DNA of 64,000 bases from assembly GCA_029782145.1 (NCBI GenBank), contig JAKOVH010000026.1, positions 186,001 through 250,000 of the forward strand, in the 5' to 3' direction. Under the pieces are notes generated by a model that worked only from the letters and a program-made list of their open reading frames with translations, was not told where the DNA came from and searched no databases. The DNA is from Actinomycetes bacterium. Lineage in GTDB: Bacteria; Actinomycetota; Acidimicrobiia; Acidimicrobiales; Acidimicrobilacustridaceae. The position numbers and the translations under genes are program-made. Positions within the stretch are counted from its first letter, which is position 1. Every line of letters begins with the position of its first letter. Below, one piece after another: positions 49,772 to 59,596 of the stretch.

Positions 49772-51882
49772 CGGCGCTCCGTTGGGTCGGTGTCGGGCGG
49801 AGCGTAGCCATCCGGCTCGTTGCCCGAGAGGGCGGGGTGGCTCGACCCCACCAGCTTGCGGGCGCGGCGGGCGGTGCGGAAGTGCCGGGCCCACCACACC
49901 AGGAGGAACAGACCGGCCCCGACGGAGAGCACCAGGCCCACGCCCGAGATGGCGGTGGAGCGCACGGTGTACCGCGTGCTGGCGACCGGGAGCGACCCGT
50001 CGGCCGAGGTGATGGCGACGTCGAGCGGGAAGGCGCCCGACGCCCTCGTCTCGACCACGAGGTCGAGGCGCGTGGTGGTGGCGGGGTCGAGGTTCTGGGT
50101 GATGACGTCGCCTTCGGGGAAGTCGAGCTTGGCGCTGCTCAGCACGATGCGCACGGTGACCGGGACCTGCAGCCGGTTCTCGAGGTTGAGCGGCACCTTG
50201 CCCGAGCTCGACGTCAACGTGACGACCTGCTCGGGGGGCACGACGATCTCGCCGGTGACGTCGGCGATCGCGCTGTCGGCTGCCTGGAGCATGGTGGTGC
50301 GCTGGTCGGCGTCGAGGGTGCGGGCGCCCGAGCTGAGCACCGTGCGGGCCACCGGATCGGTGAGCTCCGGGGCGCTCGGCACCAGGCTGCGGAGGCCGGC
50401 CAGCGACCGGCGCGACCGGCGCAGCAGGTCCGGGTAGGCGCCGAGCGAGGCCGGTGGATCCGACTCGTAGCCCCGTACGAGCGTGGTGGTCCGCCCGCCC
50501 GTCGTCGTGGTGGCCGGGTCGGTGACGGTGAGGAGGTTCTCCAGCGTGACCGGGCTGAGCATCGGGGTCCCGGCCGACCCGCTCGCCGCGCCGTCGCGCT
50601 CGGCCAGGCCGGTGAGGAGGGTCGAGAGGGCCCTGGGGTCGGTGGAGTCGGGGGGCACCACGGCCAGGCCGCGGGAGCTGGCGCCCTGCGCCAGCTCGAG
50701 CACGGCCAGCTCGGCGAGGGCCTGGTGGCCGGCCAGCACCGGGTCGCCGGGCGCAGCGAGGCGTCCCGCCACCCGGTCGTCGCCGAGCACGGCTCGCACG
50801 GTCGATCCGTCGGAGGCGGCGAGGTCGAACTGCTCGGCGAAGGTGGTGGTGGCGGTGCGGTCGCCGAGCGGCGTCAGCTGGCCCGACGGGACCACCACCG
50901 AGTCGACGCCGAGCTGGCGTAGGCGGCTCAGCGCCTCGGGGGTCACCGTGCGGTCGACCACTGCTGATCGCCCGTCAGGGCGGTAGCCGAGCAGACCCTG
51001 GATGGCCTCGGCCCCAGCGGCGTACTGGTCGTCCATCTCGTCGAGGAGCCCGCTGTCGACCCACGCCCCGGTGTCGATGGCCGCGTACGGATCGGCCAGC
51101 ACCTGCCGCCCCGCCGGCACCGAGCGGAGCTGCGTGACCGAGTCGGCACCGCCGGCGTCGCTGCCGGCGAGGAGGCGCAGCGACTCGGGGGAGGGGGAGA
51201 GGGTGATCGGGACCTCGGGCCGGGCGGTGACGGCCGAGATCCGTGCCTCCAGCGCCGTGGCGGCGGTGGCCTCGAGGGTCGGTGTGCCGTCCGGGCCGGG
51301 CACCGCCGGGGCCGCCAGGGGCACCACCATCCCGACCGCCAGGGGGCTGAGGCCCGACGTCGAGGCCTCGGTGAGCCGCAGGAGGTGGGTGGTGAGGCTG
51401 GCGAGCGGCGCGCCGGCGGCGTCGTAGGCGCGCACCACGTAGGGGTACACTCCGGCGCTCTGCAACCGCACCCCGCCCTCGGGTGCGGTGCGGGTGTCGA
51501 CGGGCAGGCTGAGGGTGACGGTGCCGGTGGCGGCCGGGTCGAGCTGGCTGAGCGGGGTGGGGGCGGTGCGGTAGAGCGTGGGGCCGAGGCTGTCGCCGCG
51601 GACGGTGGCCTCGAAGCCGGAGGGGGTGCGCACCGGGCTGTGCACCTCGGTGGCGATCTGGGCCCCCGCGGGCAGCCCCTTGCCGCTCACCACGACCTGG
51701 AACACGCCGCTCGGGCCGACCCAGCTCGTCTGCTGGACCAACTGGAGGCCGGCTTCGGCGGTGCTGGCCTGCGCGCCGGCGATCGACGGGCCTCCTGCCC
51801 ACGTCCGCGCCGCGGTCAGGACGAGACCGAGGGCGAGCAGGAGGCTGACGGCCGGTCGTCGTCGACGGTGGTGCCGGCTCAC
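49768..51882 (-). CDS. DUF6049 secreted/membrane protein
   Basis: The 704-residue protein has an N-terminal signal (about 10-38), a large extracytoplasmic region with beta-rich domains (around 45-200 and 490-620) and a C-terminal membrane helix (about 640-662) before a basic cytoplasmic tail. This matches DUF6049 (Rv3909), found next to the MurJ/SigM region of actinobacteria. It may interact with the cell-wall machinery; role unknown. GTG 51882 overlaps the GNAT stop. Confidence 0.8.
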   Translation of the reverse strand: MSRHHRRRRPAVSLLLALGLVLTAARTWAGGPSIAGAQASTAEAGLQLVQQTSWVGPSGVFQVVVSGKGLPAGAQIATEVHSPVRTPSGFEATVRGDSLGPTLYRTAPTPLSQLDPAATGTVTLSLPVDTRTAPEGGVRLQSAGVYPYVVRAYDAAGAPLASLTTHLLRLTEASTSGLSPLAVGMVVPLAAPAVPGPDGTPTLEATAATALEARISAVTARPEVPITLSPSPESLRLLAGSDAGGADSVTQLRSVPAGRQVLADPYAAIDTGAWVDSGLLDEMDDQYAAGAEAIQGLLGYRPDGRSAVVDRTVTPEALSRLRQLGVDSVVVPSGQLTPLGDRTATTTFAEQFDLAASDGSTVRAVLGDDRVAGRLAAPGDPVLAGHQALAELAVLELAQGASSRGLAVVPPDSTDPRALSTLLTGLAERDGAASGSAGTPMLSPVTLENLLTVTDPATTTTGGRTTTLVRGYESDPPASLGAYPDLLRRSRRSLAGLRSLVPSAPELTDPVARTVLSSGARTLDADQRTTMLQAADSAIADVTGEIVVPPEQVVTLTSSSGKVPLNLENRLQVPVTVRIVLSSAKLDFPEGDVITQNLDPATTTRLDLVVETRASGAFPLDVAITSADGSLPVASTRYTVRSTAISGVGLVLSVGAGLFLLVWWARHFRTARRARKLVGSSHPALSGNEPDGYAPPDTDPTERR

Positions 51883-52601
51883 CCCGCCGGTCCGTCGTCG
51901 AGGGGCCGCTCGAGGACCGCCAGGCCGGACGGCTCGGCTCGGAACCCCAGGTGCTCGTAGAGCGACAGGGCGCGTCGGTTGGCCTCCTGGGTGTTGACCA
52001 GCACCGAGGTGCAGCCCTTGCGTCGGCACCAGTCGAGCGAGTCGCCCACCAGGGCGGTGCCGATGCCGTGACCGTGGTGGTCGGGGTGCACGGCGAGGCG
52101 CTGCAGGTAGCCGAGGCTGCCGGCCCGGCCGGTGACGTGGTAGCCGACGACGGTGGGACCGACCGTGGCGACGCGGAAGCGGGCGTGGGGGGTGGCGGTC
52201 CGGGCGTCGGCGAGCCCGTTGGCGTCGAAGCGCCAGAAGCGGTCGAAGGCCAGCGCGTCGACGGCCAGGACCCGAGTGACGTCGCGGTTGCGGCCCCGGC
52301 GCTGGCGGCTGCCCGCGGCCTTCGGTTCGGGCACGTGGCGCAGGTCGTGGCGCAACAGGTGGAGCCGCTCGTGGACCGTGAACCCCGCCGCCTCGAACGG
52401 GTGCTGCTCGGCCGTCGTCAAGGCGGGGGTGAGCACCGAGCGGTAGCCCCGCCGGCGGGCCTCGGCGAGGGCGCGGGCCAGGCCGTGCGGGGACGGCACG
52501 ACGCCGGGCGTGGGGCTGAGCAGCGCCACGGAGGGGTCGCCGCGCCACGAGCCGATCCGGAGCCGGTCGGCGCCCCCGGTGATGGTGTCGAGTCGTCGCA
52601 T
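51879..52601 (-). CDS. GNAT-family acetyltransferase
   Basis: The 240-residue protein has a C-terminal GNAT domain (about 100-240) with YLQRLAVHPDHHGHGIGTALVGDSL, containing the Q/RxxGxG/A acetyl-CoA loop, and VLVNTQEANRRALSLYEHLGF. It starts a six-gene, overlapping minus-strand chain. The ATG at 52601 is chosen as the domain start; a longer in-frame extension runs into the divergent gene. Substrate unknown. Confidence 0.75.
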   Translation of the reverse strand: MRRLDTITGGADRLRIGSWRGDPSVALLSPTPGVVPSPHGLARALAEARRRGYRSVLTPALTTAEQHPFEAAGFTVHERLHLLRHDLRHVPEPKAAGSRQRRGRNRDVTRVLAVDALAFDRFWRFDANGLADARTATPHARFRVATVGPTVVGYHVTGRAGSLGYLQRLAVHPDHHGHGIGTALVGDSLDWCRRKGCTSVLVNTQEANRRALSLYEHLGFRAEPSGLAVLERPLDDGPAG

Positions 52602-52701
52602 GGCCGTCCCCGCCACACTACGACCGATCGGTCGTCGGACCCGGGCGCTCGGGCCGTGCGGCCCTTGGGGCGCCGAGCACCCCCGGCGGTAGCGTGGCGC
52701 G

Positions 52702-53709
52702 ATGACGATCCTGCTCGCCGCCCACCCGCAGTTCCTGCTGCACGACACGGGTCCGGGCCACCCCGAGCGGCCGGCGCGGCTCACGGCGGTGCTCGACGGG
52801 ATCGACACGGCGGGCCTGCGCGACGCCATCGTGCGCTTCGAGCCGGATCCGGCCCCTTGGGACCTGATCGAGAAGGTCCACCCGGGCCGCTACCTGCTCG
52901 CCCTGGAGGAGTTCACGTCGATGGGTGGGGGCCACCTCGACGCCGACACGGTGGTGTGCGAGGACTCGTTCGCGGCCCTGTTGCGGGCGGCGGGCGCCGG
53001 CCTCGAGGCGGTCGCTCGCCTGGAGGCGGGGGAGGGCGACGTGGCGTTCTGCGCCGTGCGCCCGCCCGGCCACCACGCCACCCCGCGCCAGGCCATGGGC
53101 TTCTGCCTGGTCAACAACGTTGCGGTGACCGCCATGGCGCTCGCCGACCGCGGTGAGCGGGTGCTGATCGTCGACTACGACGCCCACCACGGCAACGGCA
53201 CCCAGGACGTGTTCTTCCGCGATCCCCGGGTCCTGTACGTGTCGTTCCACGAGTACCCGCTCTACCCGGGCACCGGAGCGCTGGAGGAGACCGGGTGGGG
53301 AGAGGGAGCGGGCACCACGATCAACTTCCCGTTCCCGCGCGGCACCACGGGCGACGTGTACCGCCTGGCGATCGACGAGGTGCTGCGCCCCGTCGTCGAG
53401 CAGTTCGAGCCGACCTGGTTGATCATCTCGGCCGGCTTCGACGCGCACCGGCGCGACCCCCTCACCGGCCTGGAGCTGACCGCGGGCGACTACGCGGACC
53501 TCACCCGCGAGCTGCAGGCGCTCGTGGCCAAGGGGCGCTGCATCGTCTACCTGGAGGGCGGCTACGACCTCGACGCCCTCGCCACCTGCACCGGGGCGGC
53601 CCTCAGCGCGCTGGTCGAGGGCGGCTACCGGCCCGAGGAGGCCTCCAGCGGTGGGCCGGGGCGCACGGTGGTCGACGCCGTGGCCCGGCTGCGGGCGGCG
53701 CACCGCTGA
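52702..53709 (+). CDS. Histone-deacetylase-family (class II-like) amidohydrolase
   Basis: The 335-residue protein has the HDAC signatures RPPGHHA, VDYDAHHGNGTQD, SAGFDAH and LEGGYD, so the zinc ligands and catalytic His pair are present. Bacterial members deacetylate acetylpolyamines or lysines. It diverges from the GNAT gene across 100 bp, an acetylation/deacetylation pair that may be functional but this is not shown. Confidence 0.9.
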   Translation: MTILLAAHPQFLLHDTGPGHPERPARLTAVLDGIDTAGLRDAIVRFEPDPAPWDLIEKVHPGRYLLALEEFTSMGGGHLDADTVVCEDSFAALLRAAGAGLEAVARLEAGEGDVAFCAVRPPGHHATPRQAMGFCLVNNVAVTAMALADRGERVLIVDYDAHHGNGTQDVFFRDPRVLYVSFHEYPLYPGTGALEETGWGEGAGTTINFPFPRGTTGDVYRLAIDEVLRPVVEQFEPTWLIISAGFDAHRRDPLTGLELTAGDYADLTRELQALVAKGRCIVYLEGGYDLDALATCTGAALSALVEGGYRPEEASSGGPGRTVVDAVARLRAAHR

Positions 53710-53761
53710 AGCCCGCGGCCCCCGCCGGGGCCGGCCGACGGCGCCGGTAGCCTCCTCGCCC

Positions 53762-55156
53762 GTGATCCCCGACCGGCTGCGCCCCGTGCTGGAGCGGACG
53801 GCCCCACTGGCCGAGCGCTTCGCCGCGTCCGGCCACCGGCTGTACCTGGTCGGCGGGGTGGTGCGCGACCTCCTGCTCGGCCGCGACATGACCTCGGGGC
53901 GCGATATCGACCTCACCACCGACGCCGTGCCGGCCGAGACCAAGAAGCTGGTGAAGGGCTGGGCCGACTCGGTGTGGACCCAGGGCGAGCGCTTCGGCAC
54001 CATCGGCTGCCGTCACGACGGCTGGGACTTCGAGATCACCACCCACCGCGCCGATGCCTACGACCCGGGCTCCCGCAAGCCGGTCGTGCAGTTCTCCGAC
54101 GCGGTGGAGGCCGACCTGTCGCGCCGCGACTTCACCGTGAACGCCATGGCGTTGGCTCTTCCGGAGCCGGTGCTGATCGACCCGTTCGGAGGCGCCGACG
54201 ACCTCGCCGCCGGCCGGCTCCGCACGCCGCTGGCCCCCGAGGAGTCCTTCTCCGACGACCCGTTGCGGATGCTGCGCGCCGCCCGCTTCGTCGCCGGCTA
54301 CGGGCTCGAGCCGGTGCCCGAGCTGGTCGCCGCGGTGCAGGCCATGGCCGACCGGCTCGAGATCGTGTCGGCCGAGCGCATCCGCGACGAGCTCGACAAG
54401 CTCATGGTGGTCGACGACCCCAGCGCCGGGCTGTGGTTCCTCGTCGACACCGGCCTCGTCGAGCGGTTCCTGCCGGAGCTCTCCCGGATGCGCCTCGAGC
54501 AGGACCCCATCCACCGCCACAAGGACGTCCTCACCCACACCATCGCGGTGGTCGCCAAGACCCGGCCCGAGCGCCTCGTCCGCCTGGCGGCGCTCTTCCA
54601 CGACGTGGGCAAGCCCCGCACCCGTTCCATCGGCGAGGGCGGCGTGTCGTTCCACCACCACGAGGTCGTGGGTGCCCGCATGACCCGCGAGCGGATGAAG
54701 GCGCTCAAGTACTCCACCGACGACGTGGACGCGGTGAGCAAGCTGGTGTTCCTCCACCTGCGGTTCCACACCTACAAGATGGGCTGGACCGACGCCGCGG
54801 TGCGCCGCTTCGTCCGCGACGCCGGCGACCTGCTGCCCGAGCTGGTCGAGCTCACCCGCTGCGACTGCACCACCCGCAACGAGCGCAAGGCACGGGCGCT
54901 GGCCCGGCGCATGGACGAGCTCGAGGCCCGCATCGCCGAGCTCCAGGCGCGCGAGGAGCTCGCCGCCATCCGCCCCGAGCTCGACGGCAACCAGGTGATG
55001 GCCCACCTGGGCCTGGCGCCCGGCCGCGACGTCGGCCAGGCCCTCGACTTCCTGCTCGAGCTGCGCCTGGAGGAGGGGCCGCTCGGCGAGGAGGAGGCCT
55101 ACCGCCGCCTCGACGCCTGGTGGGCCGACCGGCGCGGCGCGGGCGACGCCGACTAG
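53762..55156 (+). CDS. CCA-adding tRNA nucleotidyltransferase with HD domain
   Basis: The 464-residue protein has the class II nucleotidyltransferase motifs LVGGVVRDLLLG, RDIDLTTDA, RRDFTVNAMA and DDPLRMLRAARF, and an HD domain (IHRHKDVLTHT, ALFHDVGKP). tRNA-Ile in this window lacks an encoded CCA, so it needs this enzyme. The mycobacterial equivalent PcnA lies at the same place. GTG start. Confidence 0.93.
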   Translation: MIPDRLRPVLERTAPLAERFAASGHRLYLVGGVVRDLLLGRDMTSGRDIDLTTDAVPAETKKLVKGWADSVWTQGERFGTIGCRHDGWDFEITTHRADAYDPGSRKPVVQFSDAVEADLSRRDFTVNAMALALPEPVLIDPFGGADDLAAGRLRTPLAPEESFSDDPLRMLRAARFVAGYGLEPVPELVAAVQAMADRLEIVSAERIRDELDKLMVVDDPSAGLWFLVDTGLVERFLPELSRMRLEQDPIHRHKDVLTHTIAVVAKTRPERLVRLAALFHDVGKPRTRSIGEGGVSFHHHEVVGARMTRERMKALKYSTDDVDAVSKLVFLHLRFHTYKMGWTDAAVRRFVRDAGDLLPELVELTRCDCTTRNERKARALARRMDELEARIAELQAREELAAIRPELDGNQVMAHLGLAPGRDVGQALDFLLELRLEEGPLGEEEAYRRLDAWWADRRGAGDAD

Positions 55157-55160
55157 CTCG

Positions 55161-55889
55161 TCAGACGCCTTCCTTGCGGCCCCGCACCACGAGGGTGGCC
55201 GGCACGAGCGTCATGGTCTCGGACCAGAACGGGCTGGGCAGGTCGTGGCACACCGGCGGCTCGAGGAGCGTGTCGACCCGGAAGTTCGCCCGGTGGAACG
55301 CCGAGAACACGTCGGCGACGGTGCGCGGGTGCACGGTGAGCTCGCCGACCGAGCGGGGGGAGCGCTCGGCGTAGGGCCGCACGACGCGCGGCGGGCCCGG
55401 CTCGCTGTCGTCGAGCATCAGGTGGGCGGGGTGGGGGAGGCTGCACACGAGCTGGGCGCCCGTGCGCAGGACCCGGTTCACCTGCCGCAGCACCCGGTCG
55501 AGGTCCTCGACCCGCCCCAGCTCGTGCACCGAGATGGCGGCGTCGACGGTGTCGGCCCGCACGAAGGCCAGCTCGGCCAGGTCACCGTGGTGCAGCTCGA
55601 GCCTCACCTCGTGAGCGTCGGCCAGGCCGCGAGCGGCCTCGAGGCGCGGGTGGTGGGCGTCGACGACGATGACGTGGGCGCCCTGGGCGGCGAGCGCCAC
55701 GGCGGTGTGGCCGCGACCGGCGCCGAGCACCAGCAGGCGCTTGCCCTCGGGTGGGCCGAGGAGGCGCAGGCTCGACTCGTCGGGGATGTCGGGGCCGTAG
55801 ACGACCACGTCGGTCGGCAGCTCGGCGTCGGCAGGGAAGGCCGCGACCGGCGTGGGAGGGTCGACCGGGAGGCGGGTCTGCTCGCTCAC
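55161..55889 (-). CDS. SAM-dependent methyltransferase
   Basis: The 242-residue protein has LLVLGAGRGHTAVALAAQGAHVIVVDAH (class I SAM site) and AISVHELGRVEDLDRVLRQVNRVLRTG, typical of methyltransferase 11/25. Its substrate is unknown. It is convergent with the CCA-adding gene, 4 bp apart. Confidence 0.85.
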   Translation of the reverse strand: MSEQTRLPVDPPTPVAAFPADAELPTDVVVYGPDIPDESSLRLLGPPEGKRLLVLGAGRGHTAVALAAQGAHVIVVDAHHPRLEAARGLADAHEVRLELHHGDLAELAFVRADTVDAAISVHELGRVEDLDRVLRQVNRVLRTGAQLVCSLPHPAHLMLDDSEPGPPRVVRPYAERSPRSVGELTVHPRTVADVFSAFHRANFRVDTLLEPPVCHDLPSPFWSETMTLVPATLVVRGRKEGV

Positions 55890-55984
55890 CGGGCCAGTCT
55901 CGCTCGCCGGGTCGATCGTCCGGTGGACCGGTGCGGGCGTCCGCGCGGCTCGCTCGGGGCGCGGCCTCGCTACCCTCGTGTGCC

Positions 55985-56389
55985 GTGAGCTTCGGTCCCG
56001 GGTCGGTGCGGGGCGCTGGTGCGGGCGCCCCCGGCGAGGTCGACTACCGCCTCGCGCGCCAGCACCTCATCTCGGAGTACCGCAAGGGCCGGCTGGCCCA
56101 GCACGAGGTGTGCGACGCCCACCCCGAGCTGGTCCGTGCCGCGCGCGAGGCCTCCCAGCCCTCCGATCGCGACTGCCCCATCTGCGAGGTCGACAAGCTG
56201 GTGCTCGTGTCGTACGTGTTCGGCCCGCGCCTGCCGAGCCACGGGCGCTGCATCACCTCGGCCAAGGAGCTGAAGAGCCTCTCGCGTCGGTCCGGCGAGT
56301 TCGCCTGCTACGTGGTCGAGGTGTGCCCGAGCTGCAGCTGGAACCACCTGGCGAGGACCTTCCTCCTGAACCCCGCCCGCTCCGCCTAG
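55985..56389 (+). CDS. DUF5318 protein
   Basis: The 134-residue protein has the DUF5318 pattern: VDYRLARQHLISEYRKGRLAQHEVCDAHPEL, DCPICEVDKLVLVSYVFG and VEVCPSCSWNHLARTF, with two CxxC pairs that may bind zinc. It sits directly before the PBP gene, as Rv0049 does before ponA1 in mycobacteria. GTG start. Confidence 0.85.
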   Translation: MSFGPGSVRGAGAGAPGEVDYRLARQHLISEYRKGRLAQHEVCDAHPELVRAAREASQPSDRDCPICEVDKLVLVSYVFGPRLPSHGRCITSAKELKSLSRRSGEFACYVVEVCPSCSWNHLARTFLLNPARSA

Positions 56390-56396
56390 GCCGCCC

Positions 56397-58637
56397 GTGA
56401 CCCGACGAGGCTCCGGCGCGGCCGGTTCGACCACGAGGAGCGAGCGCCGCTCCGCCCGCCGTGCCCGGCGCCAGGACCTGAAGCCCGACGGCACCAGGCG
56501 CAGCGTCGTCTGGCGCATGCGCCGGGTGTTCTACGCCGCGGGCCTGCTGTTCGTGCTGGGCGTCGCCGGCGCCGGCTACCTGTTCACCCAGGTGCCGTTG
56601 CCCGCCGAGGACCCGCCCTTGGTGCAGACGTCGTTCTTCTGCGCCTCCGACGTCACCACCGGGTGCAACGCCGACAACTCCATCGCCCAGCTCTCGGGGG
56701 CGGTCGACCGCATCTCGGTCACCTACGACGAGCTCCCGCCGGTGCTCGTCCAGGCGGTGCTCGCCGCCGAGGACCGCACCTTCTACGACCACGGTGGCGT
56801 CGACCCGGTCGGGATCGTGCGGGCCCTGTGGGCCAACCTGCGCAGCGACAGCGTGCAACAGGGCGGGTCCACCATCACCCAGCAGTACGTCAAGAACGTC
56901 TACCTCTCCCAGGAGCGCACGGTCACCCGCAAGGTGAAAGAAGCCGCCCTCGCGGTGAAGCTCGAGCGGGAGCTGCCCAAGCAGGAGATCCTCACCCGCT
57001 ACCTCAACACCATCTACTTCGGCCGTGGCGCCTACGGCGTCGAGGCGGCGTCGCGCACCTACTTCGGCAAGCCGGTCAGCGGCCTCACGCTCACCGAGGC
57101 GGCCTACCTGGCCGGGCTGATCCGCTCCCCGGAGACGGCCGACGCGCAGCTGCCCGCCGGCGACCCGAAGGCCGGCACCAACCGGGCCACCGCCACCCAG
57201 CGGCGCAACTCGGTGCTCAAGGCGATGGTCGAGACCGGCGACATCACCCAGGCCCAGTACGACATCGCCGCGGCCGCGGGATGGGACGACGTGCTGCCAC
57301 GGGCCGACCGGCGCAACTTCGGCCACGTCGCCCATCCGGAGTGGGGCACCGAGTACTACGTCGAGTACGTCCGCCACTGGCTGGCCACGCCCAAGGCCGA
57401 GGGCGGTGACGGCTTCTCCGACGCCGAGGTGTTCGGGGGCGGCCTGCGCGTCTACACCACCCTCGACATGGACGACCAGGGCGCGGCGTCCCACGCGGTG
57501 ACCTCGACCCTCGACCAGCCGGACGACCCCGCCGCCGCGCTCGTCTCGATCGACGACCAGGGCGCCGTGCGGGCGATGGTGGGCGGCAGGGACTACAACG
57601 GCGACACGCCCTACGCCAAGGTCAACCTGGCCGTGGGCGCCGAGGGTGGCGGCGCCGGACGCCAGCCCGGCTCGTCGTTCAAGGTGTTCACGCTCACCGA
57701 GGCGATGAACCAGGGCATCCCGCTGAACAAGACCTACAACGCGCCGTCCACCATCACCATCCCCAAGGCCGACAACGGCGGCCCGTGGAAGGTCGGCAAC
57801 TACGCCGACGCCGGCCTCGGCACCCTCGACCTGGTCCAGGCCACGATGAAGTCGTCGAACACCGCCTACGCCCAGCTGATGATGGACGTGGGGCCGCAGA
57901 ACGTGGCGGCGCTGGCCCACCGGATGGGCATCCGCTCCGAGCTCGACCCCGTGCCCGCGCTCACCCTCGGCACCAGCGAGGTGTCGGTGCTCGACATGGC
58001 CTCCGCCTACTCGACCCTCGCCGACGGCGGCGAGCACATCGACCCCTACGTGGTCACCAAGGTCACCGACGCGGCCGGCAACATCCTCTACCAGCACGAC
58101 GTCACCCGCGAGAAGGTCCTCGACGACGACGTGGTCCAGAAGGTGAGCTACGCGCTCAACCAGGTCGTCGAGGGCGGCACGGCCACCGGGGCCAAGATCG
58201 CCCAACCGGCAGCGGGCAAGACCGGCACCACCGAGAACTACCGCGACGCCTGGTTCGCCGGCTTCACCTGCAAGCTCACCACCGCCGTGTGGATGGGCTA
58301 CCCGGAGGAGAACCGGTTCATGAAGTCGGTGCACGGCAAGTCGGTCACCGGCGGCACGTTCCCGGCGACCATCTGGCGCAAGTACATGACCGACGCCACC
58401 AAGGGCCTCGACTCCTGCCCCTTCCCGAAGCCGGCGCTGGCGCCCTACGCCGGGCCCACACCGAGCGTCACGTCACCGGCCGCGTCGAGCAGCTCCACCT
58501 CCACCAGCGAGGCGCCGGCCAGCTCGACCACCGTGGCTCCGACGACCACCACGACGCGGCCGTCCACCACCACGACGAGACCGTCGAGCAGCACCACCTC
58601 CACCGCGTTGGCGGCGCCGGCGGCCGGTCCGCCCTAG
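56397..58637 (+). CDS. ponA: Class A penicillin-binding protein (glycosyltransferase/transpeptidase)
   Basis: The 746-residue protein has a basic N terminus, one membrane helix (about 45-64), a GT51 domain (EDRTFYDHGGVDPVGIVRA with Glu125; GGSTITQQYVKN) and a transpeptidase domain with PGSSFK (Ser426), SSN and KTGTT. A Ser/Thr/Pro-rich tail of about 70 residues ends the protein. It polymerises and cross-links peptidoglycan. GTG start; next to rpsF operon as in mycobacteria. Confidence 0.94.
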   Translation: MTRRGSGAAGSTTRSERRSARRARRQDLKPDGTRRSVVWRMRRVFYAAGLLFVLGVAGAGYLFTQVPLPAEDPPLVQTSFFCASDVTTGCNADNSIAQLSGAVDRISVTYDELPPVLVQAVLAAEDRTFYDHGGVDPVGIVRALWANLRSDSVQQGGSTITQQYVKNVYLSQERTVTRKVKEAALAVKLERELPKQEILTRYLNTIYFGRGAYGVEAASRTYFGKPVSGLTLTEAAYLAGLIRSPETADAQLPAGDPKAGTNRATATQRRNSVLKAMVETGDITQAQYDIAAAAGWDDVLPRADRRNFGHVAHPEWGTEYYVEYVRHWLATPKAEGGDGFSDAEVFGGGLRVYTTLDMDDQGAASHAVTSTLDQPDDPAAALVSIDDQGAVRAMVGGRDYNGDTPYAKVNLAVGAEGGGAGRQPGSSFKVFTLTEAMNQGIPLNKTYNAPSTITIPKADNGGPWKVGNYADAGLGTLDLVQATMKSSNTAYAQLMMDVGPQNVAALAHRMGIRSELDPVPALTLGTSEVSVLDMASAYSTLADGGEHIDPYVVTKVTDAAGNILYQHDVTREKVLDDDVVQKVSYALNQVVEGGTATGAKIAQPAAGKTGTTENYRDAWFAGFTCKLTTAVWMGYPEENRFMKSVHGKSVTGGTFPATIWRKYMTDATKGLDSCPFPKPALAPYAGPTPSVTSPAASSSSTSTSEAPASSTTVAPTTTTTRPSTTTTRPSSSTTSTALAAPAAGPP

Positions 58638-58732
58638 CGGCGGTTCGCGCCTTTGCCGGTCGTGACGCCGTCCCGCTACCGTGACCCGTACCGCCGGCAG
58701 CCGAGGGGCGCTGGACGGGACAGGAGGCTCCG

Positions 58733-59596
58733 ATGAGCGCACGCACCACCGTGCCCTCGGTCCAGGGCCGCAAGGTCCGCCGTGGGGACGTCCCGCTGGT
58801 GATGGTCACGGCCTACGACGCGCCGGGTGCCCGCATGGCCGACGCCGCGGGCATCGACATGATCCTGGTGGGCGACAGCCTCGCCATGGTCGTGCTCGGT
58901 TACGACGACACCTTGCAGGTGACCGTCGACGACATGGCCCACCACACCGCCGCCGTGGCGAGGGCCAAGCCGTCGGCGCTCGTGGTGGCCGACCTGCCGT
59001 GGCTCAGCTACCACGTGTCGGTCGAGGACACCGTGCGCAACGCCGCCGCGCTGGTGCGGGCCGGGGCCCAGGCGGTGAAGCTCGAGGGGGGCCGCAAGCG
59101 CCTGCCGATGGTCGAGGCCCTGCTCGACGCCGAGATCCCGGTGATGGGCCACATCGGGCTCACCCCGCAGTCGGTGAACGCCATGGGCGGGTTCAAGGTG
59201 CAGGGGCGCAAGCACGACGCCGCGCTGGCCCTGGTCGAGGACGCCAAGGCGCTCGAGCACGCCGGGTGCTTCGCCATCGTCGTCGAGGGTGTGCCCGACG
59301 AGGTGGGGCGGCTCGTCACCGACGCCATCGACGTCCCCACCATCGGCATCGGAGCGGGGCCCGGCACCGACGGCCAGGTCCTCGTCTTCCACGACGTGCT
59401 CGGCATCGAGGACCGCGTGCTGCCCAAGTTCGTCCGCCGCTACGCCGAGCTGGGTGTCGACGGCACCCGGGCGTTGGGCGCCTACGCCGACGACGTGCGC
59501 ACCGGCGCCTTCCCCTCGCCGGCCGAGAGCTACCACCTCAAGGCCGACGAGGCCGAGGCGCTCGGGCTGTACGGCAGCCCCGCCCCTCTGGCGTGA
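58733..59596 (+). CDS. panB: 3-methyl-2-oxobutanoate hydroxymethyltransferase
   Basis: The 287-residue TIM-barrel protein has the PanB motifs VTAYDAPGARMADAAGIDMILVGDS, VVADLPWLSY, VKLEGG, MGHIGLTPQSVNAMGGFKVQG and a FAIVVEGVP region. It makes ketopantoate in coenzyme A synthesis. AGGAGG precedes the ATG. No other pan genes are near. Confidence 0.95.
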   Translation: MSARTTVPSVQGRKVRRGDVPLVMVTAYDAPGARMADAAGIDMILVGDSLAMVVLGYDDTLQVTVDDMAHHTAAVARAKPSALVVADLPWLSYHVSVEDTVRNAAALVRAGAQAVKLEGGRKRLPMVEALLDAEIPVMGHIGLTPQSVNAMGGFKVQGRKHDAALALVEDAKALEHAGCFAIVVEGVPDEVGRLVTDAIDVPTIGIGAGPGTDGQVLVFHDVLGIEDRVLPKFVRRYAELGVDGTRALGAYADDVRTGAFPSPAESYHLKADEAEALGLYGSPAPLA

